A stretch of DNA of 64,000 nucleotides from Sphingomonas sp. Root720 (GTDB taxonomy: Bacteria; Pseudomonadota; Alphaproteobacteria; Sphingomonadales; Sphingomonadaceae), in contig NZ_LMID01000015.1 in NCBI RefSeq assembly GCF_001428605.1, forward strand, positions 352,001 through 416,000, written 5' to 3'. Below, in pieces: positions 42,742 to 52,520 of the stretch (position 1 is the stretch's first letter; each line of letters starts with the position of its first letter). Below the pieces are notes generated by a model. That model was not told the origin of the DNA and searched no databases. It saw only the letters and a program-made list of their open reading frames with translations. Both the position numbers and the translations under genes were made by a program.

Positions 42742-45423
42742 CTAGCCGCTGTTGCGGAGCGCGGTCGCGATCGCGTTGATCGACAGCTGGATGCCCTCGC
42801 GGACGCGCGGGTCGTCCTCGCCCGCGCGGTGGCGCTTGAGCAACTCGATCTGGAGCAGGTTGAGCGGCTCGATATAGGGCAGGCGCAGCCGGATCGACTG
42901 GTCGAGCGAGGGGTTCTTCTGGAGCAGCCGGGTCTGCCGGGTGATCGCCAGCAGCGCGTCCTGCGCCATCTGCCAGCCGTCGCGGATCTCGCCGAAGATC
43001 TCACGGCCCATCGCCTGGTCCTCGACCAGCGCGACATAGCGCTCGGCGATGTCCATGTCGGACTTGGCCAGCACCATCTCGAGATTGGCGAGGGTCGACT
43101 GGAAGAACGGCCAGGCCTCGAGCATCTCGCGCAGCAGGCCGATGTCCTTGAACGCCTTCAGCCCATGGCCGACGCCGTACCAGCCGGGCAGCATCACCCG
43201 CGCCTGCGCCCAGCTGAACACCCAGGGGATGGCGCGCAGGTCCTCGATCCGGTCGCTCTTGGTGCGGCTGGCCGGGCGCGATCCGATCTTGAGGTCGGCG
43301 ATCTCGGCGATCGGCGTCATCTGGCGGAAGAAGGTGCGGAAGCCCTCGGTCTCGTAGACGAGGCCGCGATAGGCCTTGAACGCGCTCGCCGAGATCTCGT
43401 CCATCGCCGCGAAGAAGCGCTTGGCGTCCTTGGGCTGGAGCGCGTCCTCCTCGAGCGTGGCGAGCAGGGTCGCCGAGGCCATCGCCTCCAGATTGGCGGC
43501 GGCGCTCTCGCGCGTGCCATATTTCGCGGCGATGACCTCGCCCTGCTCGGTGATGCGGATCCGGCCCTGCACCGTGCCGTGCGGCTGGGCGAGGATCGCG
43601 GCGAAGCTCGATCCGCCGCCGCGCCCGACCGCGCCGCCGCGGCCGTGGAACAGCTGGATCGCGGTGCCCGCCTTGGCGAACACCGGCTTCAGCGCGCTCG
43701 ACGCCTCGTGCAGGCTCCACACCGAGGTGAGATAGCCGCCGTCCTTGTTCGAATCCGAATAGCCGACCATCACCTCCTGGTGGCCGCGCGCCGCGGTGAG
43801 TGCTGCGACCTCGGGCAGCGCGAACCATTTGGTCATCACCTCGGGCGCGCGCTCGAGATCGCCGATCGTCTCGAACAGCGGCACCGCCATGATCGTCGCG
43901 GTCGGCGGATCGCCCGGCACGAACAGCCCCGCCTCCTTGAGCAGGATGTTGACCTCCAGCATGTCCGAGACGCTCTCGGCCTTGGAGATGAGGTAGGTGG
44001 TGATCGCCTCGGGCCCGTAGCGGCGATGCGCCTCGGCCGCCGCCTCGACGATCGCCAGTTCGGACAGCGTCTCGTCGGCGTAGGCGCCGAACGGCGTGCG
44101 CAGCAGCCGCTTCGAGGCGAGTTCGCTCCGCAGCAGCACGACCCGCGCCGCCTCGTCGAGCGCGAGATAATCCTCCTCGACTCCGGCGACCTTGAGCAGG
44201 TCGGCGATGACCCGCTCGTGGACGTCGGCATTCTGCCGCATGTCGAGCGTGGCGAGGTGGAAGCCGAAGGTCTCGACCGCGCGGATCAGCCGCGCGAGCG
44301 CGCCGTTGCCCGCGAGCGATCCGGCGCCGGTGCGGGTGAGCGCATGCGCGATTTCCACCAGGTCGGCGCGCAGCGAGGCGGGGTCCTCATAGGGGCCCTC
44401 CTCCGCGCTGGTCGCGGGCAGCCGCGCCGGCTTGAGCCCGGTCAGCTTCTCATAGGTCTTTGACAGGCGCGAATAGATGCCGGTGATCGCGCGGCGATAG
44501 GGCTCGTCGCTGCGGGTCGAGCTCTTGTCGCCCGACGCCTCGGCCAGCTTCTCGACCTCCCAGGTCACCTCGGCCAGCTCGGTCGAGATCGAGAGCTCGG
44601 CGCCCAGCTCGTGCAGTTCGCGCAGATAATAGCCGATCACCGTCTCGGCCGCGCGCGACAAAGCGAGCCGCAGCGAATCGGCGGTGACGAAGGGATTGCC
44701 GTCGCGGTCGCCGCCGATCCAGCTGCCGGGCCGCAGGAAGCTGGCCGGGCGATGGCCGAGCGCGCGCTGCCAGCGCGAATAGAGCGCGGGCAGGGTCGGC
44801 AGGAAGATGTCGCGCAGATAGGCGAGCGCGGTCTCGACCTCGTCGGCGACGTAGAGCCGCTCGCGGCGCAGCGGCCGGGTCTGCCACAGCAGCGCGATCT
44901 GCCGGTAGATCGCCTGGTCGATCAGGTCGCCGTCGACGGTCTCGACCCGGCCGATGTCCTTGAGGGTCATCAGCTCGGAGATCTTGTTGCGATGGTCGAT
45001 CATGCTCTTGCGCCGCACCTCGGTGGGGTGGGCGGTGAGCACCGGGGCGATCAGCGCATGATCGAGCATCTCGACCACCTTCGACCGCGATATGCCCTCC
45101 TTCTCCAGCCGGTCAAGCGCGGCGGCGACGTCGGCGCCGGGCTCGGCGGCGACGCCCTGCCGGTCCTCGGCGAGGTTGGCGAGCATCGAGAAGAGCATGA
45201 AGCCGCGCACGAAGGCGAGCGTGTCGTCGAGGGTCAGCGCGTCGAGGCCCGAATCGATCTCGTGCGATCCGACGATCCCGCGCGCGCGATCGACCGAGGC
45301 CGAGCGGATATATTCGATCCGCCGGAACAGCGCTTCGCCGCCATAGGCGCGGATCACGTCGCCGAGCAGGCGGCCGAGGAAGCGGATGTCGGGGTTCTGG
45401 GTGATCGGAGGCGTGCTGGACAT
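42742..45423 (-). CDS. ppc: Phosphoenolpyruvate carboxylase
   Basis: 893 residues. Diagnostic motifs include VLTAHPTEVRRKSMIDHRNK (catalytic His region), RPASFLRPGSWIGGDRDGNP and FHGRGGAVGRGGGSSFAAIL (PEP- and bicarbonate-binding), and MVGYSDSNKDGGYLTSVW. The C-terminal NSG differs slightly from the usual NTG. It makes oxaloacetate from PEP and bicarbonate, an anaplerotic step. It diverges from gpmA across a 227-bp gap. Confidence 0.96.
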   Translation of the reverse strand: MSSTPPITQNPDIRFLGRLLGDVIRAYGGEALFRRIEYIRSASVDRARGIVGSHEIDSGLDALTLDDTLAFVRGFMLFSMLANLAEDRQGVAAEPGADVAAALDRLEKEGISRSKVVEMLDHALIAPVLTAHPTEVRRKSMIDHRNKISELMTLKDIGRVETVDGDLIDQAIYRQIALLWQTRPLRRERLYVADEVETALAYLRDIFLPTLPALYSRWQRALGHRPASFLRPGSWIGGDRDGNPFVTADSLRLALSRAAETVIGYYLRELHELGAELSISTELAEVTWEVEKLAEASGDKSSTRSDEPYRRAITGIYSRLSKTYEKLTGLKPARLPATSAEEGPYEDPASLRADLVEIAHALTRTGAGSLAGNGALARLIRAVETFGFHLATLDMRQNADVHERVIADLLKVAGVEEDYLALDEAARVVLLRSELASKRLLRTPFGAYADETLSELAIVEAAAEAHRRYGPEAITTYLISKAESVSDMLEVNILLKEAGLFVPGDPPTATIMAVPLFETIGDLERAPEVMTKWFALPEVAALTAARGHQEVMVGYSDSNKDGGYLTSVWSLHEASSALKPVFAKAGTAIQLFHGRGGAVGRGGGSSFAAILAQPHGTVQGRIRITEQGEVIAAKYGTRESAAANLEAMASATLLATLEEDALQPKDAKRFFAAMDEISASAFKAYRGLVYETEGFRTFFRQMTPIAEIADLKIGSRPASRTKSDRIEDLRAIPWVFSWAQARVMLPGWYGVGHGLKAFKDIGLLREMLEAWPFFQSTLANLEMVLAKSDMDIAERYVALVEDQAMGREIFGEIRDGWQMAQDALLAITRQTRLLQKNPSLDQSIRLRLPYIEPLNLLQIELLKRHRAGEDDPRVREGIQLSINAIATALRNSG

Positions 45424-45607
45424 GGTTCGATGCTGCGCCGCAATAAAAAAGAGGTCAACGGAAAATGACCGCGGATCCCGCGCGATCGGTGCGTGCGCTT
45501 TTTCGGCGTTTCGACCGCGATCGCCCGCAATGCAAGGGTGACAGAGCGATGACCGCCGATTAAGACCCGCGTCTCGCCGCCTTTGGCCGTTGCCGCGATT
45601 TCCGGCC

Positions 45608-45624
45608 GGCAGGTTCGACCTGCC
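45608..45624. promoter_or_regulatory. Perfect palindrome upstream of gpmA
   Basis: GGCAGGTTCGACCTGCC (7-bp arms, 3-base centre) lies 27 bp before the gpmA ATG. It may be an operator or a leader hairpin. The call rests on symmetry only. Confidence 0.3.
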
Positions 45625-45650
45625 TCGGAATTGCTCCGAAAGGGAGAAGA

Positions 45651-46337
45651 ATGCCGACGCTCGTCCTGATCCGCCACGGCCAGTCCGCCTGGAATCTGGA
45701 AAACCGCTTCACCGGCTGGTGGGACGTCAACCTGACCGAACAGGGCATCGCCGAGGCGACGGCGGCGGGCGAACTGATGGCCGCCAAGGGCCTCGATTTC
45801 GACCAGTGCTACACCAGCTTCCAGACCCGCGCGATCAAGACGCTGAACCTGGCGCTCGAGGCGATGGGGCGGCTGTGGCTGCCGGTGGAGAAGGACTGGC
45901 GCCTGAACGAGCGTCATTATGGCGGCCTGACCGGCCTCAACAAGGCCGAGACCGCGGCCAGACATGGCGACGACCAGGTCAAGATCTGGCGCCGCAGCTT
46001 CGACATCCCGCCGCCGGTGCTCGAATCGGGCGGCGAGTTCGACCTGTCGCGGGACCGCCGCTATGCCGGCATCCCGATCCCGAACACCGAGAGCCTCAAG
46101 GACACCATCGCCCGCGTCCTGCCCTATTGGGAGGAGCGGATCGCGCCCGACCTGAAGGCGGGCAAGCGGGTGGTGATATCCGCGCACGGCAACTCGCTGC
46201 GCGCGCTGGTCAAGCATCTGTCGCACATCCCCGACGACGAGATCACCGAGCTGGAGATCCCGACCGGCCAGCCGATCGTCTACGAGCTGGCCGACGATCT
46301 GAGCGCGAACGACCGCTATTATCTGTCGGAACGCTGA
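45651..46337 (+). CDS. gpmA: 2,3-bisphosphoglycerate-dependent phosphoglycerate mutase
   Basis: 228 residues. The catalytic phospho-His motif [20 protein letters not shown] and the dPGM-type [16 protein letters not shown] insertion, plus [17 protein letters not shown] with the second His, are complete. It interconverts 3- and 2-phosphoglycerate in the same pathway as pgk and pyk. A family 2 fold-back repeat follows the stop, then purE. Confidence 0.96.
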   Translation: MPTLVLIRHGQSAWNLENRFTGWWDVNLTEQGIAEATAAGELMAAKGLDFDQCYTSFQTRAIKTLNLALEAMGRLWLPVEKDWRLNERHYGGLTGLNKAETAARHGDDQVKIWRRSFDIPPPVLESGGEFDLSRDRRYAGIPIPNTESLKDTIARVLPYWEERIAPDLKAGKRVVISAHGNSLRALVKHLSHIPDDEITELEIPTGQPIVYELADDLSANDRYYLSER

Positions 46338-46343
46338 TTATAA

Positions 46344-46461
46344 TTCCTCCCCTGCCTTTGCAGGGGAGGGGGACCACCCATAAGGGTGGTGGAGGGGCCC
46401 TTCGGCGTTGCGCATCCCCTCCACCGCCTGCGGCGGTCCCCCTCCCCGGTCCGGGGAGGGA
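46344..46461. repeat. Fold-back repeat, family 2 (copy 2)
   Basis: CCTCCCCTGCCTTTGCAGGGGAGG, GGACCACC...GGTGGTGGAGGGG, CCCCTCCACCGCCTGCGGCGG and CCTCCCC...GGGGAGG form nested hairpins, in the same order as the copy at 2817-2951. It lies between gpmA and purE and could terminate the former. Confidence 0.8.
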
Positions 46462-46475
46462 TACAGGGAGCCATA

Positions 46476-46964
46476 ATGACTGAAGCACCGCTGATCGGGA
46501 TCATCATGGGCAGCCGTTCGGACTGGGAGACCATGTCCCACGCCGCCGCCACGCTGGAGGCGCTGGGCGTGCCGCACGAGACGCTGGTCGTCTCCGCGCA
46601 CCGCACCCCCGACCGGCTCTACGACTATGCCAGGTCGGCGGTGGACCGAGGCCTGAAGGTGATCATCGCCGGCGCGGGGGGCGCGGCGCATCTGCCCGGC
46701 ATGACCGCGGCGATGACCCGCCTGCCGGTGCTCGGCGTGCCGGTCGAATCCAAGGCGCTGAAGGGCATGGACAGCCTGATGTCGATCGTCCAGATGCCGG
46801 GCGGCATCCCCGTCGGCACCCTCGCCATCGGCAAGCCCGGCGCGATCAACGCCGCGCTGCTGGGTACGGCGATCCTCGCCACCCATGACGCGGCGCTCGC
46901 CGGCCGGCTCGACGCCTGGCGCGACCGCCAGACCGCCGACGTCGCGGTCGAGCCGTTCGACTGA
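46476..46964 (+). CDS. purE: N5-carboxyaminoimidazole ribonucleotide mutase
   Basis: 162 residues. [50 protein letters not shown] and [20 protein letters not shown] are class I PurE signatures. It rearranges N5-CAIR to CAIR in purine synthesis, working with PurK eight bases downstream. A GGGAG ribosome-binding site lies upstream of the ATG. Confidence 0.97.
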   Translation: MTEAPLIGIIMGSRSDWETMSHAAATLEALGVPHETLVVSAHRTPDRLYDYARSAVDRGLKVIIAGAGGAAHLPGMTAAMTRLPVLGVPVESKALKGMDSLMSIVQMPGGIPVGTLAIGKPGAINAALLGTAILATHDAALAGRLDAWRDRQTADVAVEPFD

Positions 46965-46971
46965 TCCGCGC

Positions 46972-48036
46972 ATGGCCATGATCCAGCCCGGCGCCACGAT
47001 CGGCATCATCGGCGGCGGCCAGCTCGGCCGGATGCTCGCCATCGCGGCGGCGCAGCTCGGCTATCGCACCGCGATCTACGCCCCCGAGCCGAGCGGCCCC
47101 GCCGCCGACGTCTCGTCGCGCTGGGTACGCGGCGACTATGACGATCTCGACGCGCTCCAGGCCTTCGCGCAGAGCGTCGACCTCATCACCTACGAGTTCG
47201 AGAACATCCCGGTCGGGCCGCTCGAGACGCTGCGGGTGCCGCTGGCGCCCCACCCGCGCGCGCTCGCGACCGCGCAGGACCGCGCGACCGAGAAGGCCTT
47301 CGTCCAGGCGATCGGCGGCCGCCCCGCCCCCTGGGCGGTCGTCACCGGCCGCGAGGACCTCGACGCCGCCGTCGGCCAGATCGGCGCGCCCGCGATCCTG
47401 AAGACGCGCCGCTTCGGCTATGACGGCAAGGGCCAGGCCCGCCTCAAGGACGCCGCCGACGCCGACGAGGCCTGGGCCTCGCTCGCCTGGGAACCGGCGG
47501 TGCTCGAGGGCTTCGTCGGCTTCGAGCGCGAATTCTCGATCCTGATCGTGCGCGGCGCCGACGGTGCGACGCTGACCTGGGACCCCGTGCTCAACGTCCA
47601 TGAGGACGGCATCCTCGCGCTGTCGGCGGTTCCGGCCGCGCTTCCCGCGGCGACCGTCGCCGCCGCCCGCTCGCTGGCCGAGAAGATCGTCGCCGAGCTC
47701 GACTATGTCGGTGTCCTGGCGATCGAGTATTTCGATACGCCCGAGGGGCCGGTGTTCAACGAGATGGCGCCGAGGGTCCACAACAGCGGCCACTGGACGA
47801 TCGAGGGCGCGGTCACCTCGCAGTTCGAGAACCACATCCGCGCGATCTGCGGCCTGCCGCTGGGATCGACCGCGCTCGCGGCGCCCAGGGTCGAGATGCG
47901 CAACCTGATCGGCAACCAGGCGGGCGACTGGGACATGATCCTGTCCGATCCCGCCGCGCACCTCCACCTCTACGGCAAGGGCCAGGCGCGCCCCGGCCGC
48001 AAGATGGGCCATGTGACCAAGCTGTTCTTCGACTGA
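46972..48036 (+). CDS. purK: 5-(carboxyamino)imidazole ribonucleotide synthase
   Basis: 354 residues. The N-terminal ATIGIIGGGQLGRMLAIAAA, ATP-grasp parts (LKTRRFGYDGKGQARLKDAA, EGFVGFEREFSILIVRGAD) and FNEMAPRVHNSGHWTIEGAV are typical of PurK. It forms N5-CAIR from AIR, ATP and bicarbonate. It follows purE by seven bases. ATG 46972 and 46978 are both possible starts. Purine genes purD (28638) and purE-K are not clustered together here. Confidence 0.97.
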   Translation: MAMIQPGATIGIIGGGQLGRMLAIAAAQLGYRTAIYAPEPSGPAADVSSRWVRGDYDDLDALQAFAQSVDLITYEFENIPVGPLETLRVPLAPHPRALATAQDRATEKAFVQAIGGRPAPWAVVTGREDLDAAVGQIGAPAILKTRRFGYDGKGQARLKDAADADEAWASLAWEPAVLEGFVGFEREFSILIVRGADGATLTWDPVLNVHEDGILALSAVPAALPAATVAAARSLAEKIVAELDYVGVLAIEYFDTPEGPVFNEMAPRVHNSGHWTIEGAVTSQFENHIRAICGLPLGSTALAAPRVEMRNLIGNQAGDWDMILSDPAAHLHLYGKGQARPGRKMGHVTKLFFD

Positions 48037-48069
48037 CCTGCTGCGGTCCCGCCCCAGGCGGGACCTTCG

Positions 48070-48170
48070 CTCGTCGTCGTCTCGGCGAAAGCCGGTATGT
48101 CCCTGCCTTTCCGCCGTCCGCAAGAAGGGCGAAGATGGAGCGAGATCCGGGCCCTGGCCGCGATGACGCT
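48070..48170. repeat. Degenerate family 1 inverted repeat
   Basis: CGTCGTCTCGGCGAAAGCCGG and GAGATCCGGGCCCTGGCCGCGATGACG are decayed arms of a hairpin pair around a spacer containing TCCCTGCC. It is part of the 253-bp gap between purK and the short-chain dehydrogenase, where nothing else is seen. Confidence 0.6.
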
Positions 48171-48289
48171 TCGGGGCGCCGCACGTCCGCCCATGATCTG
48201 GAAGCGTTTCTGTTGTGCGGGCGCGGGGTATAATCACCGATCGTCCGATCGCTTATCTCGGCGCCACAGTAGGAATGGGAGCTTCGATC

Positions 48290-49075
48290 ATGGATCTGCA
48301 ACTCACGGGAAAGACGGCGCTGGTGACGGGATCGACCGCCGGCATCGGCCTGGCGATCGCCGAACGGCTCGCGGCCGAGGGCGTCGAGGTGACCATCTCC
48401 GGCCGCGACCGGGCCAAGCTCGACGCCGCGGCCGAGCGGGTCGGCAAGGCCGGGACGGTTCGCGCGGTGCTGGCCGACGCCGCGACAGCGCAAGGGGCGG
48501 CGGCGCTGATCGAGGCGGTGCCCGCGGTCGACATCCTGGTCAACAATCTCGGTATCTACGAAGCCAAGCCGTTCGCCGAGATCAGCGACGAGGACTGGCA
48601 CCGCTTCTTCGACGTCAACGTGATGAGCGGGGTCCGCCTCTCCCGGCACCATTTCCCGGCGATGCTCGCGCGGAACTGGGGCCGGATCATCTTCATCGCC
48701 AGCGAGAGCGGGCTGATGATCCCGGGCGAGATGATCCACTACGGCATGACCAAGACCGCGCAGCTCGCGGTGTCGCGCGGGCTCGCCGAGCAGACGCGGG
48801 GCAGCGGCGTCACCGTCAACGCGGTGCTGCCGGGGCCGACCCGGTCCGAGGGGATCACCGGCTTCATCCGGTCGGTCGTCGACAACAAGGACGCCCCGGA
48901 GGCCGAGCGCGAAGCCGAGTTCTTCGACAAGCTCCGCCCGTCCTCGCTGATCCGGCGGCTGATCGAGGCGGAGGAGGTCGCGGCGATGGTGGCGTTCCTC
49001 GCCAGCCCGCTCGCGGCCGTCACCAACGGCGCCGCGGTCCGCGTCGAAGGCGGACTGGTCCCGACGATCGCCTGA
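48290..49075 (+). CDS. Short-chain dehydrogenase/reductase
   Basis: 261 residues. TALVTGSTAGIGLAIAERLA is the NAD(P)-binding motif, DILVNNLGIYEAKPFAEISD the NNxG segment, FIASESGLMIPGEMIHYGMTK the Ser-Tyr-Lys catalytic region. GEVE-like cofactor choice cannot be read securely. The start MDLQLTGKTALVTG has GGGAG eight bases upstream. Substrate unknown; the closest familiar group is the 3-oxoacyl-ACP-reductase-like SDRs with a C-terminal EEVAAMVAFLASPLAAVTNG. It stands between unrelated genes. Confidence 0.9.
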   Translation: MDLQLTGKTALVTGSTAGIGLAIAERLAAEGVEVTISGRDRAKLDAAAERVGKAGTVRAVLADAATAQGAAALIEAVPAVDILVNNLGIYEAKPFAEISDEDWHRFFDVNVMSGVRLSRHHFPAMLARNWGRIIFIASESGLMIPGEMIHYGMTKTAQLAVSRGLAEQTRGSGVTVNAVLPGPTRSEGITGFIRSVVDNKDAPEAEREAEFFDKLRPSSLIRRLIEAEEVAAMVAFLASPLAAVTNGAAVRVEGGLVPTIA

Positions 49076-49119
49076 GCGACGGGCGGCTGGAGACCGTCCG
49101 CGTCGAGCGGTCGATGGCT

Positions 49120-49416
49120 TCAGCTGCGCCGCGTGCCGGTCATCTCGGCCTTGCCGAAGGCGCCCATGGTGACGGTGCCGGTCAGCCGGTCGCCGTCGAC
49201 CACCGCCTTGCCCACCAGCGTCATCGGCATCGGCTTCTTGGTCGGCATCTTCCAGACCAGGCGGTCGCCCTCGATCCGGCCGTCGATCACCGGCAGCTCG
49301 CCGATGTCGGCGACGTTGCTGCCGGTGAAGCGGTCGCCGTCGCGGACGATGGTCAGGACCGACGGCTGCTCGCCGAACGGCGCGCGGGTGACGCAGTCCC
49401 AGATCTCGGTGGTCAT
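49120..49416 (-). CDS. Small beta-rich hypothetical protein downstream of the M16 protease
   Basis: 98 residues with no signal peptide. MTTEIWDCVTRAPFGEQPSV, then GDRFTGSNVADIGELPVIDG, RIEGDRLVWKMPTKKPMPMT and DGDRLTGTVTMGAFGKAEMT form alternating strands with repeated GDR(L/F)TG turns, suggesting a small beta-barrel or lipocalin-like unit. No family is recognised. It starts 10 bp after the M16 stop, so it is probably co-transcribed. Confidence 0.7.
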   Translation of the reverse strand: MTTEIWDCVTRAPFGEQPSVLTIVRDGDRFTGSNVADIGELPVIDGRIEGDRLVWKMPTKKPMPMTLVGKAVVDGDRLTGTVTMGAFGKAEMTGTRRS

Positions 49417-49426
49417 TGGCCGTCCC

Positions 49427-52327
49427 TCATTGGCCGACCGTCATCCGCTCGACCGGCAGGCCGATGTCCTTGAGCTGCGGCTCGACCTTGGCGGCGTCGC
49501 CGACGACGACCCAGATCAGGCTGTCGGGGCGGATCGCGGCGCGGGCGGCCTCGTCCATCTGGGCGGCGGTCAGCGCGCGGAAGCGGCCCGGCAGCTTCTC
49601 GTAATAATCGTCGGGCCGCTGCAGCGTATCCATCTGGATCAGCGCGCCGAGCAGGTCGCTCGAGGTTTCGAACGACCCCGGCAGCGACCGGATCTGGCCG
49701 TTGACGGTCCGCTCGCGCTCCTCGGCGTCGACCCCCTTGGTGGTCAGGAACGCCTTCATGTCGGCGAGCGCGGCCTTGATCGAATCGCCGGTCCGGTCGG
49801 TCTGCACCGGGGCGACGACGTAGAGCGGCATGGTGTCGCGCAGCGTCTGCGCCTGGGTGAAGGCGCCATAGGCCCAGCCCTTGCTCTCGCGCAGGTCCAT
49901 GTTGAGCCGCGACAGGAAGCTGCCGCCGATCACCTCGTTCGCCGCCATCAGCGCCAGCGGATCGTCGACGCCCTTGGTCGGCAGCAGCTGGCCGGCCATG
50001 ATGTAGCTCTGCGGGCTCTGCGGCCGGTCGATCAGCACGATCCGCGCGGGCCGCGCCATGCGGTCCATGCGGAACAGCTTCTCGCCCTTCGCCGCCGCCG
50101 GGGCGGCCCAGTTGCCGAAGCGCGCCTCGAGCAGCGGCTTGAGCTCGTCGAGGGTGGTGTCGCCGGTCACGAAGATCTTGGCGTTGTCGGGCCGGATCCA
50201 GCTCTGGTGGAAGGCGACGAGGTCGGCGCGGGTGACCGCCTTCACCCCTTCCTCGGTACCGCTGCCCGACAGCGGCACGCCATAGGGGTGGAGATTGCCG
50301 TAGAGCAGCGTCGGCAGGATCCGGCGGGCGATGCCGCGCGGCTGCGAATTCTCCGAGGCGATCCCGGCGAGGATCTGGCCGCGCAGCCGCTCGATCTCGG
50401 CCGGCGCGAAGGTCGGCCGCTCGACGATGTCGGCGAGCAGGTCGAGCGACGGGGCGAGATTGGCCTTGAGCGCGAACATCGACACATTGGTGCGGTCCAT
50501 CGACGACGACGAGGCGATCTGCGCGCCGAGTCGTTCCTGCGCCTCGGCGATGCCGATCGAGTCGAGCTTGCCCGCGCCTTCGTCGAGCAGCGACAGCATC
50601 AGCCCCTGGGTGCCGAGCTTGGCCTTGGGATCGGCGGCGTTGCCGGCGTCGAACGCCACCGACACCCGCACCGTCGGCACCGTCGTGCGCCGCGCGAACA
50701 CCACCTTGATCCCGTTCGACAGCGTCGTCCGCTCGACGTCGGGGAAGGCCAGGTCCTTGATGTCCTCGACCGGCGGGGGCGAGCTGCGGTCGACCGCGGC
50801 GGTCGGCTTCAGCGTCTGCGAGATCGCCGGGGCGGCCGCGCCGCCCTCGAACCGCGGGTCGCGATAATAGCGCGGGCCCATGCCACCGCCGGACGCGCCG
50901 ATCGCGCTGCCCCCGGCCGCCGCCATGTCCGACGCGGTCCGCTCGCCCGGCTCGACGACCAGCCGGAAGGCGGGACGGCCGAGCCATTTCTGCAGCGCCG
51001 CCTTGACGCTCGCCGGGGTCGCCATCGCCGTCGCGGCGAGGTCCTTCTTGTACTTCTCGGGATCGTTCGAATAGACCGCGCCCTCGGCCAGCGTCACCGC
51101 CTTGCCGGCGAAGCCGCCGACGGTTTCGAGGCCGGCGATCTCGCCCGCCGCCTGCCGGGTGGCGGCGCGCTTCACCTCGTCGGCGGTCGGGCCGTTGCGG
51201 ACGAACTCGGCGATCAGCGCGTCGAGCTGCTTCGCGACGAGCTTGGGGTCGACGCCGGGCTTCACGTCGGCGGTCACCTCGACGATCGAGATCTTCTCGA
51301 ACTCCTGCACGCTGGCGGTCACCGAGACGGCGGTCTTGGCCTTGCGGACCAGCGCATTGTCGAGCCGCGACGAGGCGAGCCCGCCGAGCACGTCGAGGCC
51401 GAGGTCGAGCGGGATCAGGTCGGGATCGTTGAGGCCCGGCACCACCCAGTTGCGATAGATGCGGGTCTGCGCGACGCGGTCCTTCATCACCTGGTCGACC
51501 GGCGCCTTGAGCGTCGGCACCGGCACGTCGCGGCGCGCCGTCGCGGGCCCGCGCGGGATGTCGCCGAACCATTTCGCGACCTTCGCCTTCGCCGTGGCGG
51601 CGTCGATGTCGCCGGCCAGCACCAGCACCGCGTTGTTCGGGCCGTAATGCGCGCGGAACCAGTTCTTCACGTCGTCGAGACTGGCGGCGTCGAGGTCCGC
51701 CATCGAGCCGATCGTCGAGTGGCGATAGGGATGGCCGTCGGGGAACAGCGCGGCGAGCTGGGCATATTCGACCAGACCATAGGGCTCGTTGTCGCCCTGG
51801 CGCTTCTCGTTCTGGACGACGCCGCGCTGGTTATCGAGCTTGGCCTTGTCGATCGCGCCGAGCAGATGGCCCATGCGGTCCGATTCGAGGAACAGCGCCA
51901 GGTCGAGCGCGCCGGTCGGCACCGTCTCGAAATAATTGGTGCGGTCGAACCAGGTGGTGCCGTTGAGGTCGGTCGCGCCGATCGATTCGAGCGGCTTGAA
52001 GAAGTCCTCGTTGGCGTTCTCCGACCCGTTGAACATCAGATGCTCGAACAGGTGGGCGAAGCCGGTCTTGCCCGCGGGCTCGTCCTTCGACCCGATATGA
52101 TACCAGACCGACACCGCGACGACCGGCGCCTTGCGGTCGGTATGGACGATCACCCGCAGCCCGTTGTCGAGGGTGAAGCTGTCATAGGGGATGTCGACCG
52201 CCTTCACGAGCGTCGCGACCGAGGCCGGCGCGGCGGCGGCGGTGGCGGGGGTGGCGGCGATCGACGGGACGGAGAGCGCGGTCGCGAACAGCAGGGCGGC
52301 GGCGGGACGGAACAGGCTGCGGCGCAT
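49427..52327 (-). CDS. Two-domain M16 zinc peptidase (secreted)
   Basis: 966 residues from ATG 52327 with a signal peptide (PAAALLFATALSVPSIAATP). The first half has the inverted zinc motif HLFEH within GKTGFAHLFEHLMFNGSEN and the downstream Glu in QNEKRQGDNEPYG. The second half (FDAGNAADPKAKLGTQGLML) keeps the fold but has lost the HxxEH residues, as in normal M16B/pitrilysin-type partner domains. Periplasmic peptidase, substrate unknown. It diverges from clpB. Confidence 0.93.
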   Translation of the reverse strand: MRRSLFRPAAALLFATALSVPSIAATPATAAAAPASVATLVKAVDIPYDSFTLDNGLRVIVHTDRKAPVVAVSVWYHIGSKDEPAGKTGFAHLFEHLMFNGSENANEDFFKPLESIGATDLNGTTWFDRTNYFETVPTGALDLALFLESDRMGHLLGAIDKAKLDNQRGVVQNEKRQGDNEPYGLVEYAQLAALFPDGHPYRHSTIGSMADLDAASLDDVKNWFRAHYGPNNAVLVLAGDIDAATAKAKVAKWFGDIPRGPATARRDVPVPTLKAPVDQVMKDRVAQTRIYRNWVVPGLNDPDLIPLDLGLDVLGGLASSRLDNALVRKAKTAVSVTASVQEFEKISIVEVTADVKPGVDPKLVAKQLDALIAEFVRNGPTADEVKRAATRQAAGEIAGLETVGGFAGKAVTLAEGAVYSNDPEKYKKDLAATAMATPASVKAALQKWLGRPAFRLVVEPGERTASDMAAAGGSAIGASGGGMGPRYYRDPRFEGGAAAPAISQTLKPTAAVDRSSPPPVEDIKDLAFPDVERTTLSNGIKVVFARRTTVPTVRVSVAFDAGNAADPKAKLGTQGLMLSLLDEGAGKLDSIGIAEAQERLGAQIASSSSMDRTNVSMFALKANLAPSLDLLADIVERPTFAPAEIERLRGQILAGIASENSQPRGIARRILPTLLYGNLHPYGVPLSGSGTEEGVKAVTRADLVAFHQSWIRPDNAKIFVTGDTTLDELKPLLEARFGNWAAPAAAKGEKLFRMDRMARPARIVLIDRPQSPQSYIMAGQLLPTKGVDDPLALMAANEVIGGSFLSRLNMDLRESKGWAYGAFTQAQTLRDTMPLYVVAPVQTDRTGDSIKAALADMKAFLTTKGVDAEERERTVNGQIRSLPGSFETSSDLLGALIQMDTLQRPDDYYEKLPGRFRALTAAQMDEAARAAIRPDSLIWVVVGDAAKVEPQLKDIGLPVERMTVGQ

Positions 52328-52520
52328 TAGGGACTTTCCGGATGGGGGAAGGATTGCCGTGCAGTCTAGCCTCTGGCGCGACGGGTGCAATATGCGTGTA
52401 ATACGCTTGTCGGTTGTCGGCGGTGGCTGGTCGGCGGATCGGAACGGCCGGGCGCGCCACGGCGGGCGGGCAAGCGTGCCGCGGCATGGACGAGGGGGGA
52501 CGGACTTGTTTCGACGAACA

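Noticed and set aside
49133-52330. A 1065-codon open frame on the plus strand opposite the M16 peptidase
   Set aside because: Long stop-free antisense frames are common at this GC content; the composition is Arg/Gln/Glu/His-rich and featureless, whereas the opposite strand has clear zinc and fold motifs.
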